Positions 9,181 to 17,601 of a stretch of 64,000 nucleotides of DNA are shown piece by piece (position 1 is the stretch's first letter; each line of letters starts with the position of its first letter). The position numbers and the translations under genes were made by a program. Under the pieces are notes generated by a model. It saw only the letters and a program-made list of their open reading frames with translations, made no database searches and was not told the origin of the DNA. The DNA lies in contig JABCZO010000012.1 in assembly GCA_013289615.1 (NCBI GenBank), forward strand, positions 1 to 64,000. The letters are read 5' to 3'. Source of the stretch: Gammaproteobacteria bacterium (GTDB taxonomy: Bacteria > Pseudomonadota > Gammaproteobacteria > Steroidobacterales > Steroidobacteraceae).

Positions 9181-10583
9181 ACGCGCTGCACCCCACTGAC
9201 ACGCCCGAACACCTGATTCAGCTGCGCGAAGCGCTGCGCCAGATCCGCGCTCAGCCCGTCGGCCGGCAGGCGCCAGCTCCAGTTGCCGGGCACCGTCCCA
9301 GGCGTATTGAAGCGCGCCTCCGGGCCCAGTTGCAGCAGATCCTGCGCCGGAATGATGGCCAGTTGCGCCACCGAGGCCAGCACCGCGCGTGCCATGGCGT
9401 CGGGCAGGCCGGCGGCATCCGAACGCAGGTAATACGCGACCCGCTGCGCGTCCGCGTTCCCAAGACTGCGGTACCAGCCCACGGTGGTGTCATTGTCGTG
9501 CGTGCCGGTGTAGGCGACCACGTCGCGCTGGTAATTGTGCGGCAAGTGCGGATTGTCAGGCGAGCCGTCGAATCCGAATTGAAGCACGCGCATTCCGGGC
9601 AGACCGAAGCTGACCCGCAGCAGCTCAACGTCGGGTGTGATGACCCCCAGATCCTCGGCCACCAGCGGCAGATCGGGAAAGTCGGCGACGAGCGCCTTGA
9701 ACAACGCGTGCCCGGGGGCCGGGCACCAGCGGCCTTCGCGTGCCGTGTGCGCCCCGGCCGGAACGGCCCAATAGGCGGCGAGTCCGCGAAAATGATCGAT
9801 GCGCAGCAGGTCGAAGCGGCGCAGCTGGCGGCCGAGGCGCGCGCGCCAGAACGCAAATCCGTCGCGCTCGGCCTGCTCCCAGTCATACAGCGGATTGCCC
9901 CAGAGCTGGCCGTCGGCCGAAAAATAGTCGGGCGGCACGCCCGCCAGCAGCAACGGCCGGCCATCGGCGCGCAGCTGGAATTGTGCGCGCGCCGACCAGG
10001 TCGCCACCGAGTCGGGGGCGACGTAGATTGGCAGATCGCCGAACAGGAACACGCCGCGCTGCGCCGCGTAGCCGCGCAGCGCACGCCATTGCCAGTCGAA
10101 CTGCCACTGTTCGATGCGACGGCGATCGAGCTGCTCGCGCGCCTCGCGTGCTAACCGGTACATGGCCTTCGGCTCGCGCGCGCGGTACGCCTCCGGCCAG
10201 GCCCACCAGGGCGCCTGGAAGCGATCGGCCAGGGCTTCGAACCGCACGTAATCCTCGAGCCAATCGTCATGCGTGGTACGGAACAGGTCGAAGTCGGCAC
10301 GCTGCTGGCCGAGATCGGGCAATTCGTTACGATCGATCAGCGCGGTCTGGCCGGCAAAATCCGAGCGCGCCCAATAGGGCGAGCCGCCGCCGCCCGGCGG
10401 GCCCAGCGGCAGCACCTGCCAGACGGAAAACCCGGCCTGCGCCAGCCAATCGATGAAAGCGCGCGCCGCCGCGCCGAGCGCGCCGCGCGCGCCAGCGCCG
10501 TCGCCCTCGCCGCTAATGAGTGAAGTGGGATGCAGCAGCACGCCAGAGCGTCGCCGCTCCAGCAGCCGCGGAGCCACGCTCAT
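9177..10583 (-). CDS. malQ: 4-alpha-glucanotransferase (amylomaltase)
   Basis: A 468-aa GH77 enzyme that moves maltodextrin segments between glucans. Family motifs are seen in order: LGPPGGGGSPY near residue 60, LLRIDHFRGL (nucleophile Asp), LPLVAEDLGV (acid/base Glu) and YTGTHDNDT (third acidic residue). It is a compact plant/bacterial-type MalQ. Its stop overlaps the LEA14 start and its start overlaps the glgC stop, so glgC-malQ-LEA14 forms one tight unit. It would process dextrins released by GlgP. Confidence 0.94.
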   Translation of the reverse strand: MSVAPRLLERRRSGVLLHPTSLISGEGDGAGARGALGAAARAFIDWLAQAGFSVWQVLPLGPPGGGGSPYWARSDFAGQTALIDRNELPDLGQQRADFDLFRTTHDDWLEDYVRFEALADRFQAPWWAWPEAYRAREPKAMYRLAREAREQLDRRRIEQWQFDWQWRALRGYAAQRGVFLFGDLPIYVAPDSVATWSARAQFQLRADGRPLLLAGVPPDYFSADGQLWGNPLYDWEQAERDGFAFWRARLGRQLRRFDLLRIDHFRGLAAYWAVPAGAHTAREGRWCPAPGHALFKALVADFPDLPLVAEDLGVITPDVELLRVSFGLPGMRVLQFGFDGSPDNPHLPHNYQRDVVAYTGTHDNDTTVGWYRSLGNADAQRVAYYLRSDAAGLPDAMARAVLASVAQLAIIPAQDLLQLGPEARFNTPGTVPGNWSWRLPADGLSADLAQRFAQLNQVFGRVSGVQRV

Positions 10584-11860
10584 GCGCGGCTTACGGCGAG
10601 CTTCGCCAGCATGTCGGGGGTCACCAGCACGACGCCTTTATCGGTGACATGAAACCTGGCGGCATCGGTCACCCGGTCGATGCCGATCTGCATGCCGTCA
10701 GGGATCTCGCAGTTCTCGTCCAGAATCGCCTGCTTGACGCTGCAGCCGGCGCCGATCTTGACGTTGGGCAGCACCACCGCGCGCACGATACTGGAGCGCT
10801 CCTCGACCCGGACATTGGAGAACAGCAGCGACTGATCGACCACGGCGCCCGAGATGATGCAGCCGCCTGAGACCATGGAATTGATCGCGGTGCCGCGACG
10901 TCCGACCTCGTCCAGCACGAACTTGGCCGGCGGCTGATGCAGCTGATAGGTCCAAATCGGCCACTCTTCGTCGTACAGATTCAGTTCGGGCGCAACGTGC
11001 ACCAGCTCGATATTGGCGTCGTAGAACGCGTCCACGGTGCCGACGTCGCGCCAGTAGTTCTGCGCCCGCGTCTTGACGTCGGTGAACGGATAGGCGACCA
11101 CCTGCAGCAGGTCGATCGCCGCCGGAATGACGTTCTTGCCGAAATCGTGCGCCGACTTGTCGTCGGTCGCATCGGCGAGCAGCAGCTTTTCCAGCAGCCG
11201 GGCGTTGAACACATAGATACCCATGGACGCCAGCGCAATATCCGGCCGCGAGGGGATGGTATCGGGCTCCTTCGGCTTCTCGGTGAATTTGGTAACGCGG
11301 TTCCAGTCGGTGACCGAGAGCACGCCGAAGTCGCTCGAGCTGGCGCGCGGCACCTCGACCACGCCGACGGTGATGTCGGCGCCCTTCTCGACGTGATAGG
11401 CGATCATCGGACCGTAGTCCATCTTGTAGATGTGATCGCCGGCGAGCACCAGCACATGCTTGGGGCGCAGCGCGCGGATCAGGTCGAGGTTCTGGTAGAC
11501 GCAATCGGCGGTGCCGCGATACCAGTGCAGGCCGACCTGCTGCTGCGCCGGCACCACGTCGATGAATTCGCCGAACTCGCCGCGCAGGTAGCTCCAGCCG
11601 CGCTGCACGTGCTGGATCAGGGATTGGCCCTTGTACTGCGTCATCAGGAAAATCTGGCGGATGCCGGAATTGACGCAGTTGGACAGCACGAAATCGATGA
11701 TGCGGAACTTGCCGCCGAACGGGGTCGCCGGTTTGCAGCGATGCAGCGTCAGGTCCCTGAGCCGCTCGCCACGGCCGCCGGCCATGACCACGGCCAGAGC
11801 GCCGCTGGTCAGGCGACTGACGTAACGTCCAGAGGAAGCCCGCGACTGCTGCTTGGCCAT
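10580..11860 (-). CDS. glgC: Glucose-1-phosphate adenylyltransferase
   Basis: A 426-aa ADP-glucose pyrophosphorylase, the committed step of glycogen synthesis. The nucleotide motif AVVMAGGRGERL is at about residues 22-33, followed by KPATPFGGKFRIIDF and a C-terminal left-handed beta-helix with hexapeptide repeats (SGAVVDQSLLFSNVRV). These are standard GlgC features including the arginine/lysine-rich N-terminus that binds allosteric effectors. It is the first gene of the glgC-malQ-LEA14 unit. Confidence 0.96.
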   Translation of the reverse strand: MAKQQSRASSGRYVSRLTSGALAVVMAGGRGERLRDLTLHRCKPATPFGGKFRIIDFVLSNCVNSGIRQIFLMTQYKGQSLIQHVQRGWSYLRGEFGEFIDVVPAQQQVGLHWYRGTADCVYQNLDLIRALRPKHVLVLAGDHIYKMDYGPMIAYHVEKGADITVGVVEVPRASSSDFGVLSVTDWNRVTKFTEKPKEPDTIPSRPDIALASMGIYVFNARLLEKLLLADATDDKSAHDFGKNVIPAAIDLLQVVAYPFTDVKTRAQNYWRDVGTVDAFYDANIELVHVAPELNLYDEEWPIWTYQLHQPPAKFVLDEVGRRGTAINSMVSGGCIISGAVVDQSLLFSNVRVEERSSIVRAVVLPNVKIGAGCSVKQAILDENCEIPDGMQIGIDRVTDAARFHVTDKGVVLVTPDMLAKLAVSRA

Positions 11861-11887
11861 AGGTTCGGATGATGACGGGACGCGATC

Positions 11888-11893
11888 AGTATA
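11888..11893 (-). promoter_or_regulatory. Possible -10 element for glgC
   Basis: TATACT read on the minus strand, 27 bases before the glgC ATG. No convincing -35 hexamer is at the usual distance, so this is only a candidate. Confidence 0.25.
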
Positions 11894-11980
11894 GTACGTC
11901 GGACAAGCATCGCGGCTGCAGGTTCAGGGGATTGTTGCGGTGATTTCCCTCAAACCGCGCCAGCGCAAGCGCTGACTTCG

Positions 11981-12028
11981 CTGTAGGAGGAGCCGCGGCA
12001 CGGCGGCGCGCAATTTGCGCGCCTACAG
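11981..12028. repeat. REP-like palindrome at the glgP 3' end
   Basis: A 48-base element bounded by inverted ends CTGTAGG (11981-11987) and CCTACAG (12022-12028). Inside it is a perfect 7-bp hairpin GGCGCGC/GCGCGCC (12005-12011 with 12017-12023, loop AATTT) and a GC-rich second half. The GTAG ends and hairpin resemble REP elements that are spread by RAYT transposases. The glgP stop codon (12025-12023) lies inside the right end. Confidence 0.6.
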
Positions 12029-14590
12029 CCGCCTGAGCAGACCCATCTCCAACGGATGCGCCAGCATGTCGTGCCACGGGGAGATACGGATCTCGAACGC
12101 GAACTGGCCGCAGTTTGGCGGTATCGCCTGCAGCTCATAGACGACCGAGCCGTCACTGTCGATCTCGCCGTTCGGGCGCAGCAGTGCGCGCCAGGCATCG
12201 TCGTGCTGATCGGTGCGAAACGAGGACAGCGCCGGCAATTCCGAGCGCGATCGCGGCAACACCCGTTGCGCGACGAATTCCACGCGCACGTCGGCCGGGG
12301 TGAGCCCGTTGAGCGCAGCGGCGATGCGCACGTTCAGCGCACGGGAACGCGGCAACTCGCGCGGCGTGTCGCTGAGGCGGCGCAGTCCCACGCCGGCCCA
12401 CTGCTCGCGCACGCGTTGCTTCCAGCCGCTCAGCTGCGTGGCCGCCGCTGCACCGCCTTGCATCAGGCGCTGGTGGTGCTGCGCGGCCGGGTAGTACACA
12501 CCGCGCGCATAGTCCTGCACCACCCGGCCCATGTTGAAGTGCGGGATCACGGTCATCATCGCGCGCTTGCAGCGCCGCACCCATTCCGGCGAATAGCCTT
12601 CCTGGTTGCGCGCGTAGTAGAGCGGCACGACTTCCTCTTCTATGGCGTCGAGCATCGCGGCCGAGTCGAGCGCGTCGCGCCGCTCGGCGTCCTGCGCGTC
12701 GGAGGCAGGAATGCCCCAGCCGTTGTTATGGTCGAAGCCTTCAGCCCACCAGCCATCCAGAATGCTGACATTGAGACGGCCGTTGATGGCTGCCTTGATG
12801 CCCGAGGTACCGCTGGCCTCGAGCGGTGCCACCGGGTTGTTGAGCCACACATCCACGCCGGTGACCAGCCAGCGCGCCAGTTGCAGGTCGTAGTCCTCGA
12901 GGAATACCACGCTACCGGCCAACTCGGGCATGAGCATGAGCTGCTTGATCTCGCGCAGCATCTGCTGACCCGGTTGATCGGCCGGGTGAGCCTTGCCGGC
13001 GAACAGGAACAACACCGGACGCTCCTCCGAACCGACCAGCCGCAGCAGGCGCTCACGATCGCGCAGCATCAGTGAGGCGCGCTTGTAGGTGGCAAAGCGG
13101 CGCGCAAAACCGAGTGTCAGTACATTGGGCTGTTCGGGGTCGATCAGTCGCGTGATCCGGCGCAGCTGCGCCGGGTTCAGGTCCTTGGCACGATATTCGC
13201 GCCGCAGGCGGGCGCGCACCCCCTCCAGCATGCGTGCCTTGACCTGCTGCGCCGTGTTCCAGAAGTCGTAGTCCGGCACCGCGGTAATGCCGAGCCAGAA
13301 GTCGCGATCGGAGAGGCGTTCGCGCCACTCCGGACCCAGGGTGCCGTCGAAAAAACGACTCCAGGTCTGGGCCAGAAAGGTCGGCACGTGCACACCGTTG
13401 GTGACGTAGCCAACCGGATTCTGTTCCGGGGGTACCTCGGGCCAGCGGTCGGCACACAGGCGCGCCGACACCGCACCGTGAATGCGGCTGACGCCGTTCA
13501 TGCGCCGCGCGCCGTGCAGCGCCAGCTGCGTCATGTTGAACACGTGCGATGCGTTCGGAGCCCGTCCCAGCTCGAGCACCCGCTCGGGCGAGACGCCGAG
13601 CTCGGCGAACATATCCTGGAAGCAGTGCGTGAACAGGCCGTTCTCGAAGGCATCGTGGCCGGCCGCCACCGGCGTGTGCGTGGTGAACACGCACTGCGTG
13701 GCCGCCGATTCGAGTGCGGCCGAGAAGCTCAGCCCGCCCGCGACACCTTCGCGTACCAGTTCGAGAATCAGGAACGCCGCGTGACCCTCGTTCAGGTGCC
13801 AGACCGCCGGGGCTTTTCCGAGCGCCCGCAGCGCGCGCGCCCCCCCGAGCCCCAGGATCATCTCCTGGCGAATGCGCACATTAGCGTCACCGCCGTAGAG
13901 ACGGTGGGTGATCTCGCGATCCTCGGTGAGGTTGTCCTTGCAGTTGGTGTCGAGCAGGTAGACCGAGACGCGGCCGACCTGTGCCTTCCAGATGCGCGCC
14001 ACGACGTTGCGGCCGGCGATGCGCACCGTCACCTGCATCCACTCGCCGCTGGCATCGCGCACCGCTTCCACCGGCAGATCGCGCGGATCGGTTTCGGTAT
14101 TGCTGGCGTGCTGCACCCCGTCGCTGTCCACCGACTGAATGAAGTAGCCTTGGGTATAGAGCAGCCCGACCGCGACGAAATTCAGCCGCTCATCGCTCGC
14201 TGCCTTGCAGTGATCGCCGGCCAGGATGCCAAGACCGCCGGAATAAATCGGAAAACTCTCGTGAAAGCCGTACTCGGCACAGAAATACGCCACCAGCGGC
14301 TCGTCGGCCCGCTGCGGTGCCGACAGATAGGCATCGAAGGAATCGATCACCTGTCGATAGCGCTCCAGGTAGATGCGATCGGCAGCGAATCGGTCGAGGT
14401 TCTCCTGGTTGATGCATCGCAACATCAACCGCAGATTGCCGCCTACCTGCTGCCACAGCTCCGGTTCCAGGTCTTCGAACAGGGCCCGCGTCGGCCGGTG
14501 CCAGCTGAAGAACAGGTTGCTGGCGAGCTCCGGCAGTCGCGCCAGCGGGGCGGGAACTACCGGATAAATCTCAATAAGTTGATTAGGCAT
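12023..14590 (-). CDS. glgP: Alpha-glucan phosphorylase (GT35, DUF3417 type)
   Basis: An 855-aa enzyme that removes glucose from glycogen or maltodextrin as glucose-1-phosphate, using pyridoxal phosphate. The N-terminal DUF3417-type region (about 1-110, LPELASNLFFSWHR) marks the archaeal/actinobacterial-like phosphorylase subgroup. The PLP-lysine motif GTSGIKAAINGRL is near residue 600, followed by ILDGWWAEG. An ATG at 14590 with AGGG about 6 bases before it is preferred to the upstream MMNRRRAA start. The last codons (CGG CTG TAG) come from a REP-like palindrome. Confidence 0.93.
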   Translation of the reverse strand: MPNQLIEIYPVVPAPLARLPELASNLFFSWHRPTRALFEDLEPELWQQVGGNLRLMLRCINQENLDRFAADRIYLERYRQVIDSFDAYLSAPQRADEPLVAYFCAEYGFHESFPIYSGGLGILAGDHCKAASDERLNFVAVGLLYTQGYFIQSVDSDGVQHASNTETDPRDLPVEAVRDASGEWMQVTVRIAGRNVVARIWKAQVGRVSVYLLDTNCKDNLTEDREITHRLYGGDANVRIRQEMILGLGGARALRALGKAPAVWHLNEGHAAFLILELVREGVAGGLSFSAALESAATQCVFTTHTPVAAGHDAFENGLFTHCFQDMFAELGVSPERVLELGRAPNASHVFNMTQLALHGARRMNGVSRIHGAVSARLCADRWPEVPPEQNPVGYVTNGVHVPTFLAQTWSRFFDGTLGPEWRERLSDRDFWLGITAVPDYDFWNTAQQVKARMLEGVRARLRREYRAKDLNPAQLRRITRLIDPEQPNVLTLGFARRFATYKRASLMLRDRERLLRLVGSEERPVLFLFAGKAHPADQPGQQMLREIKQLMLMPELAGSVVFLEDYDLQLARWLVTGVDVWLNNPVAPLEASGTSGIKAAINGRLNVSILDGWWAEGFDHNNGWGIPASDAQDAERRDALDSAAMLDAIEEEVVPLYYARNQEGYSPEWVRRCKRAMMTVIPHFNMGRVVQDYARGVYYPAAQHHQRLMQGGAAAATQLSGWKQRVREQWAGVGLRRLSDTPRELPRSRALNVRIAAALNGLTPADVRVEFVAQRVLPRSRSELPALSSFRTDQHDDAWRALLRPNGEIDSDGSVVYELQAIPPNCGQFAFEIRISPWHDMLAHPLEMGLLRRL

Positions 14591-14915
14591 GGCTGCCCTG
14601 CGGCGGTTCATCATAGGTTAAAAGTCTATCAGCATGGCCATCCCTCGCCCGTGCGCTGCATCGCAAGAAGAACGGCATCGATCGTCAACGCCGGCACCAA
14701 TGACAGCATGCTGTTGACAGCAGGACGCCTGCATCCACAGCATCACGGCGTGCAGGCACCAAGGACACCAACACCGACACGGCTCGGCCAGCTGCAAGGT
14801 CCGTATCATCGCTGATCGACGCCAGCACCTGCGCAGCCTGCTGTACGCGATCGCTGCCTGCAGCGCTGCGTGCGGGCGCCAGGGGGCCACCCCGAACGCG
14901 CAGGCGCCAGCCACG
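14591..14915. other. Gap between glgP and the 14916 gene
   Basis: About 325 bases without a standard gene. The first part should hold the glgP promoter; no clear -10/-35 pair was recognised. From 14718 to 14915 the plus-strand frame of the next gene stays open but has no ATG, GTG or TTG. From 14829 it encodes a stretch resembling a lipoprotein signal peptide (LRSLLYAIAACSAACG). Confidence 0.5.
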
Positions 14916-15455
14916 GTGGACGCCGCGCCAGCTGCCGGGAGCGCACCGGCCGTGGCCGCATCGAATTGCCTGCCCTCGCACGACGGCTACCTGCGCGTGC
15001 GCATGCGTGGCGACAGCAATATGGATATCGACTGGCGTGATGCGGACATGCGCTGCGACGGCGGTCCGCGACCCGGTCAGCACGGCCTGCGCCTGACCTT
15101 CGCCGGGCCGGCGCAGGGCGGCGCGCACAACCTGCGTTTCGTATTCGGCATCGCCGCCGCACCCGGGGCGCGCAGCGCGCATAACGTGCCGGCCAACGTC
15201 ACGGTGATTTTCGAGGGCGAGCGCAAGCTGTTCTCCACCGCGGGCGACGGCAAATGCACCATCGATGAGTTTACCGAACAATCATTGCCGGCCCAGGCTG
15301 ACCCGCACCTGCAGCGCCTCACGGCGCGTGGCTTCTGCATTGCGCCGGCCACGGCGCTCGCCGGTAAGGCAGGGTTGCTGCTGAGCCGGTTTGACTTTGC
15401 CGGTCCCGTCGTGGAAGAGGATCCCGTCGATGACGCGTTACCCGCCAGGCCCTGA
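14916..15455 (+). CDS. Secreted hypothetical protein, start uncertain
   Basis: From the first standard start (GTG at 14916) this encodes 179 residues with six cysteines at most, including NCLPSHDGYLRVRMRG, ADMRCDGG, GKCTIDEFTEQ and RGFCIAPATALA. The protein looks like a compact beta-sandwich domain with disulfides. A signal-peptide-like segment is encoded just upstream in the same frame but lacks a normal start codon, so the true start may be CTG at 14829 or another non-standard codon. The end overlaps the DUF192 gene start by 26 bases, so the two are co-transcribed. I do not recognise the family. Confidence 0.6.
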   Translation: MDAAPAAGSAPAVAASNCLPSHDGYLRVRMRGDSNMDIDWRDADMRCDGGPRPGQHGLRLTFAGPAQGGAHNLRFVFGIAAAPGARSAHNVPANVTVIFEGERKLFSTAGDGKCTIDEFTEQSLPAQADPHLQRLTARGFCIAPATALAGKAGLLLSRFDFAGPVVEEDPVDDALPARP

Positions 15456-15954
15456 CCCATCCGCGGCGAAGCGGCTGGGGCGTGCGCGAATTTTATCAGC
15501 CCTGGTGCTGCTGCTGGCTGCGCTGCTGGCGCCGGCCGGACTGGCGCTCGAGAGCCTGAATGGCTTCCCGCACTCGCCGCTCGAGATCCAGACGCAGGCG
15601 GGCCGGCAGCACTTCGATATCTGGATTGCCGACACGCCGCAGCGCTCGGAGCAGGGCCTGATGTTCGTGCGCTCGCTGCCCGCCGGGCGCGGCATGCTGT
15701 TCCCGCAGCAGCGGCCCGGGGTGATGCGCATGTGGATGAAGAACACGCTCATTCCGCTGGACATGCTGTTCATCGACGTACACGGCGATATCATCTACAT
15801 CCGGCACAATGCCACGCCGGAATCCGAGGACATCATCAGCACCCCGGCGCCGGTCATCACGCCGGTGAAGGCAGTGCTGGAACTCGCGGGCGGAGAGTGC
15901 GCGCGGCGACACATCGAGCAGGGCGATCGCGTGATCCACGGCCTGTTCTATTGA
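15430..15954 (+). CDS. DUF192 family exported protein
   Basis: A 174-aa protein with a signal peptide or anchor (ILSALVLLLAALLAPAG, about 18-34) and one DUF192 domain with its signatures TPQRSEQGLMFV, MWMKNTLIPLDMLFID and AVLELAGG. The family is small, periplasmic and of unknown function. The ATG at 15430 is preceded by GAAGAGGA about 9 bases upstream, which decides this start over one 39 bases earlier. It overlaps the preceding secreted protein gene. Confidence 0.88.
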   Translation: MTRYPPGPDPSAAKRLGRARILSALVLLLAALLAPAGLALESLNGFPHSPLEIQTQAGRQHFDIWIADTPQRSEQGLMFVRSLPAGRGMLFPQQRPGVMRMWMKNTLIPLDMLFIDVHGDIIYIRHNATPESEDIISTPAPVITPVKAVLELAGGECARRHIEQGDRVIHGLFY

Positions 15955-16104
15955 GGGGTCGGACCGGCGCGAGCGCCGCGAGCCCATCGCGATGCTGCCG
16001 GACGCGCCGCTCGCCAGTGATGCCGCTGGTCGTGTGCGCCGAACCTCGAAAACCTGGCATGAAAGGTTCATGATTTGTCAGTTCAGGAGCATGGGAGGTC
16101 GTCG

Positions 16105-17304
16105 ATGAGCAGGCGCCGCTGCCACTTCGGGTCGATCGCATTGCTGCTGGTCGCGTTCGCGGTGCACGCCGATACCGTCGCCGACTGGGCTGGCAACGCC
16201 ACCGATATCGCGACCGACGGCCCCAATACCATGCGCACGCTCGCGCTGGTCCAGAATGCGGTGTACGAGGCGGTGAATTCGATCACGGCGCGCTATCCAC
16301 GCGACCGGATCGATCTGAAGCCGTCGCAGGGTGCCTCGATCGATGCGGCCATCGCGGCGGCAAGTCGCACCGTGCTGCTGCACGAGGCGCCCGTGCTGCA
16401 GCCGCAGATCGAAACCGCCTACAGCCAGGCCCTCGGCAAGCTCCCGGACGACCAGGCGCGCAGCAGCGGCGTTGAGCTCGGCGAGCGCGCGGCGGCGGAT
16501 GTGCTCTCAAAACACACCGACGATCTGGGTGCTCCGGAGCCATACCGCCCGCTGACAACGCCGGGCGTTTATGTGCCGACCGCATTTCCGCTCGGCGTGG
16601 CGGTCGGGCAGCACAAACCATGGTTCCTGAAGAGCGCTTCGCAGTTTCGCCCGGGACCGCCGCCCGCCCTGACCAGCGAGCTTTGGGCACGCGACTACAA
16701 CGAGGTAAAAGCCATCGGCGCGCTCAACAGCTCGGTGCGCACACCGGAGCAGAGCGCGATAGCGCAGTTCTGGGCGACTGCATTGCCGGACGTGCACATT
16801 GGCGTGGTGCGTTCGCTCGCCAATGCCCCGGGGCGGGAGATCACGCGCAATGCGCGACTGTTCGCGGCCGTCACCTCAGCCATCAGCGATGCCGAGGTCG
16901 CCGTCTTCGAAGCCAAGTATTACTACCAATTCTGGCGCCCGATCACTGCGATTCGCAACGGCGACCGCGACAATAATCCCAAGACCGAGCGCGATGCCGG
17001 CTGGCAACCCATGATCGTGACGCCGATGCAACCGGAATATCCGTGTGCGCATTGCGTCGTCGCGGCGACCATCGCCACCGTGATTCGCATCGAGGTCGGT
17101 CGCGAACCGCTGCCGGTTCTCAGTTCGACCAGCAATACAGCGCCGGGCGTGACGCGCTACTGGACGCGCACCGAGGATCTGGAGCTAGAGGTCTCCAATG
17201 CGCGCATCTATGATGGTGTGCACTATCGCAATTCGGGCGAGGTCGGCAAGCGGATGGGCGAGCAGATCGGCGCCGTGGTGGCGGCCGCCTACGGCCTGCC
17301 TTAG
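16105..17304 (+). CDS. Vanadium-dependent haloperoxidase / PAP2-like phosphatase
   Basis: A 399-aa exported protein (signal peptide about 1-24) of the vanadium haloperoxidase and PAP2 acid-phosphatase superfamily. The three active-site motifs are visible: Lys-x6-Arg-Pro (AKYYYQFWRP), the His-bearing EYPCAHC (about 310-317) and RIYDGVHYRNS. The second motif normally reads PSGH; here Ser-Gly is Cys-Ala, while the His is kept. It could oxidise halides with peroxide or act as a phosphatase. GGGAGG 6 bases before the ATG at 16105 fixes the start. Confidence 0.85.
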   Translation: MSRRRCHFGSIALLLVAFAVHADTVADWAGNATDIATDGPNTMRTLALVQNAVYEAVNSITARYPRDRIDLKPSQGASIDAAIAAASRTVLLHEAPVLQPQIETAYSQALGKLPDDQARSSGVELGERAAADVLSKHTDDLGAPEPYRPLTTPGVYVPTAFPLGVAVGQHKPWFLKSASQFRPGPPPALTSELWARDYNEVKAIGALNSSVRTPEQSAIAQFWATALPDVHIGVVRSLANAPGREITRNARLFAAVTSAISDAEVAVFEAKYYYQFWRPITAIRNGDRDNNPKTERDAGWQPMIVTPMQPEYPCAHCVVAATIATVIRIEVGREPLPVLSSTSNTAPGVTRYWTRTEDLELEVSNARIYDGVHYRNSGEVGKRMGEQIGAVVAAAYGLP

Positions 17305-17389
17305 AAATACCGCCGGCCGCGCGACCCAGGCGACACCGTACCTTGTGTTGTGGACGAGCAACGCCAGTGCCCGGATGCGCGATTTGCTA

Positions 17390-17417
17390 TTGTCGTGCGA
17401 AAGGAAATCCGTATACT
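17390..17417 (+). promoter_or_regulatory. Possible promoter before the first TonB receptor
   Basis: TTGTCG (17390-17395) and TATACT (17412-17417) with a 16-base spacer, in the 297-base gap before the receptor gene. The -10 is good and the -35 moderate. The long leader (about 180 bases) that follows holds no structure I recognise. Confidence 0.35.
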
Positions 17418-17601
17418 TCCATACCACTATGGAAAACCCGGTCTCATCAGGGTTTTAGTGTGTACCGCGTCATTTGGGGAAGGCGGTTCAATTCTGTCGC
17501 CCTAAGTGTTGCGAAAGTACAGCACAGAAAATGTCATGCGAATGGTAGGCGGAGGCCGGCCTAGAGCATACGAAATGACGGAATTAGGGAGAATCCAGCA
17601 C

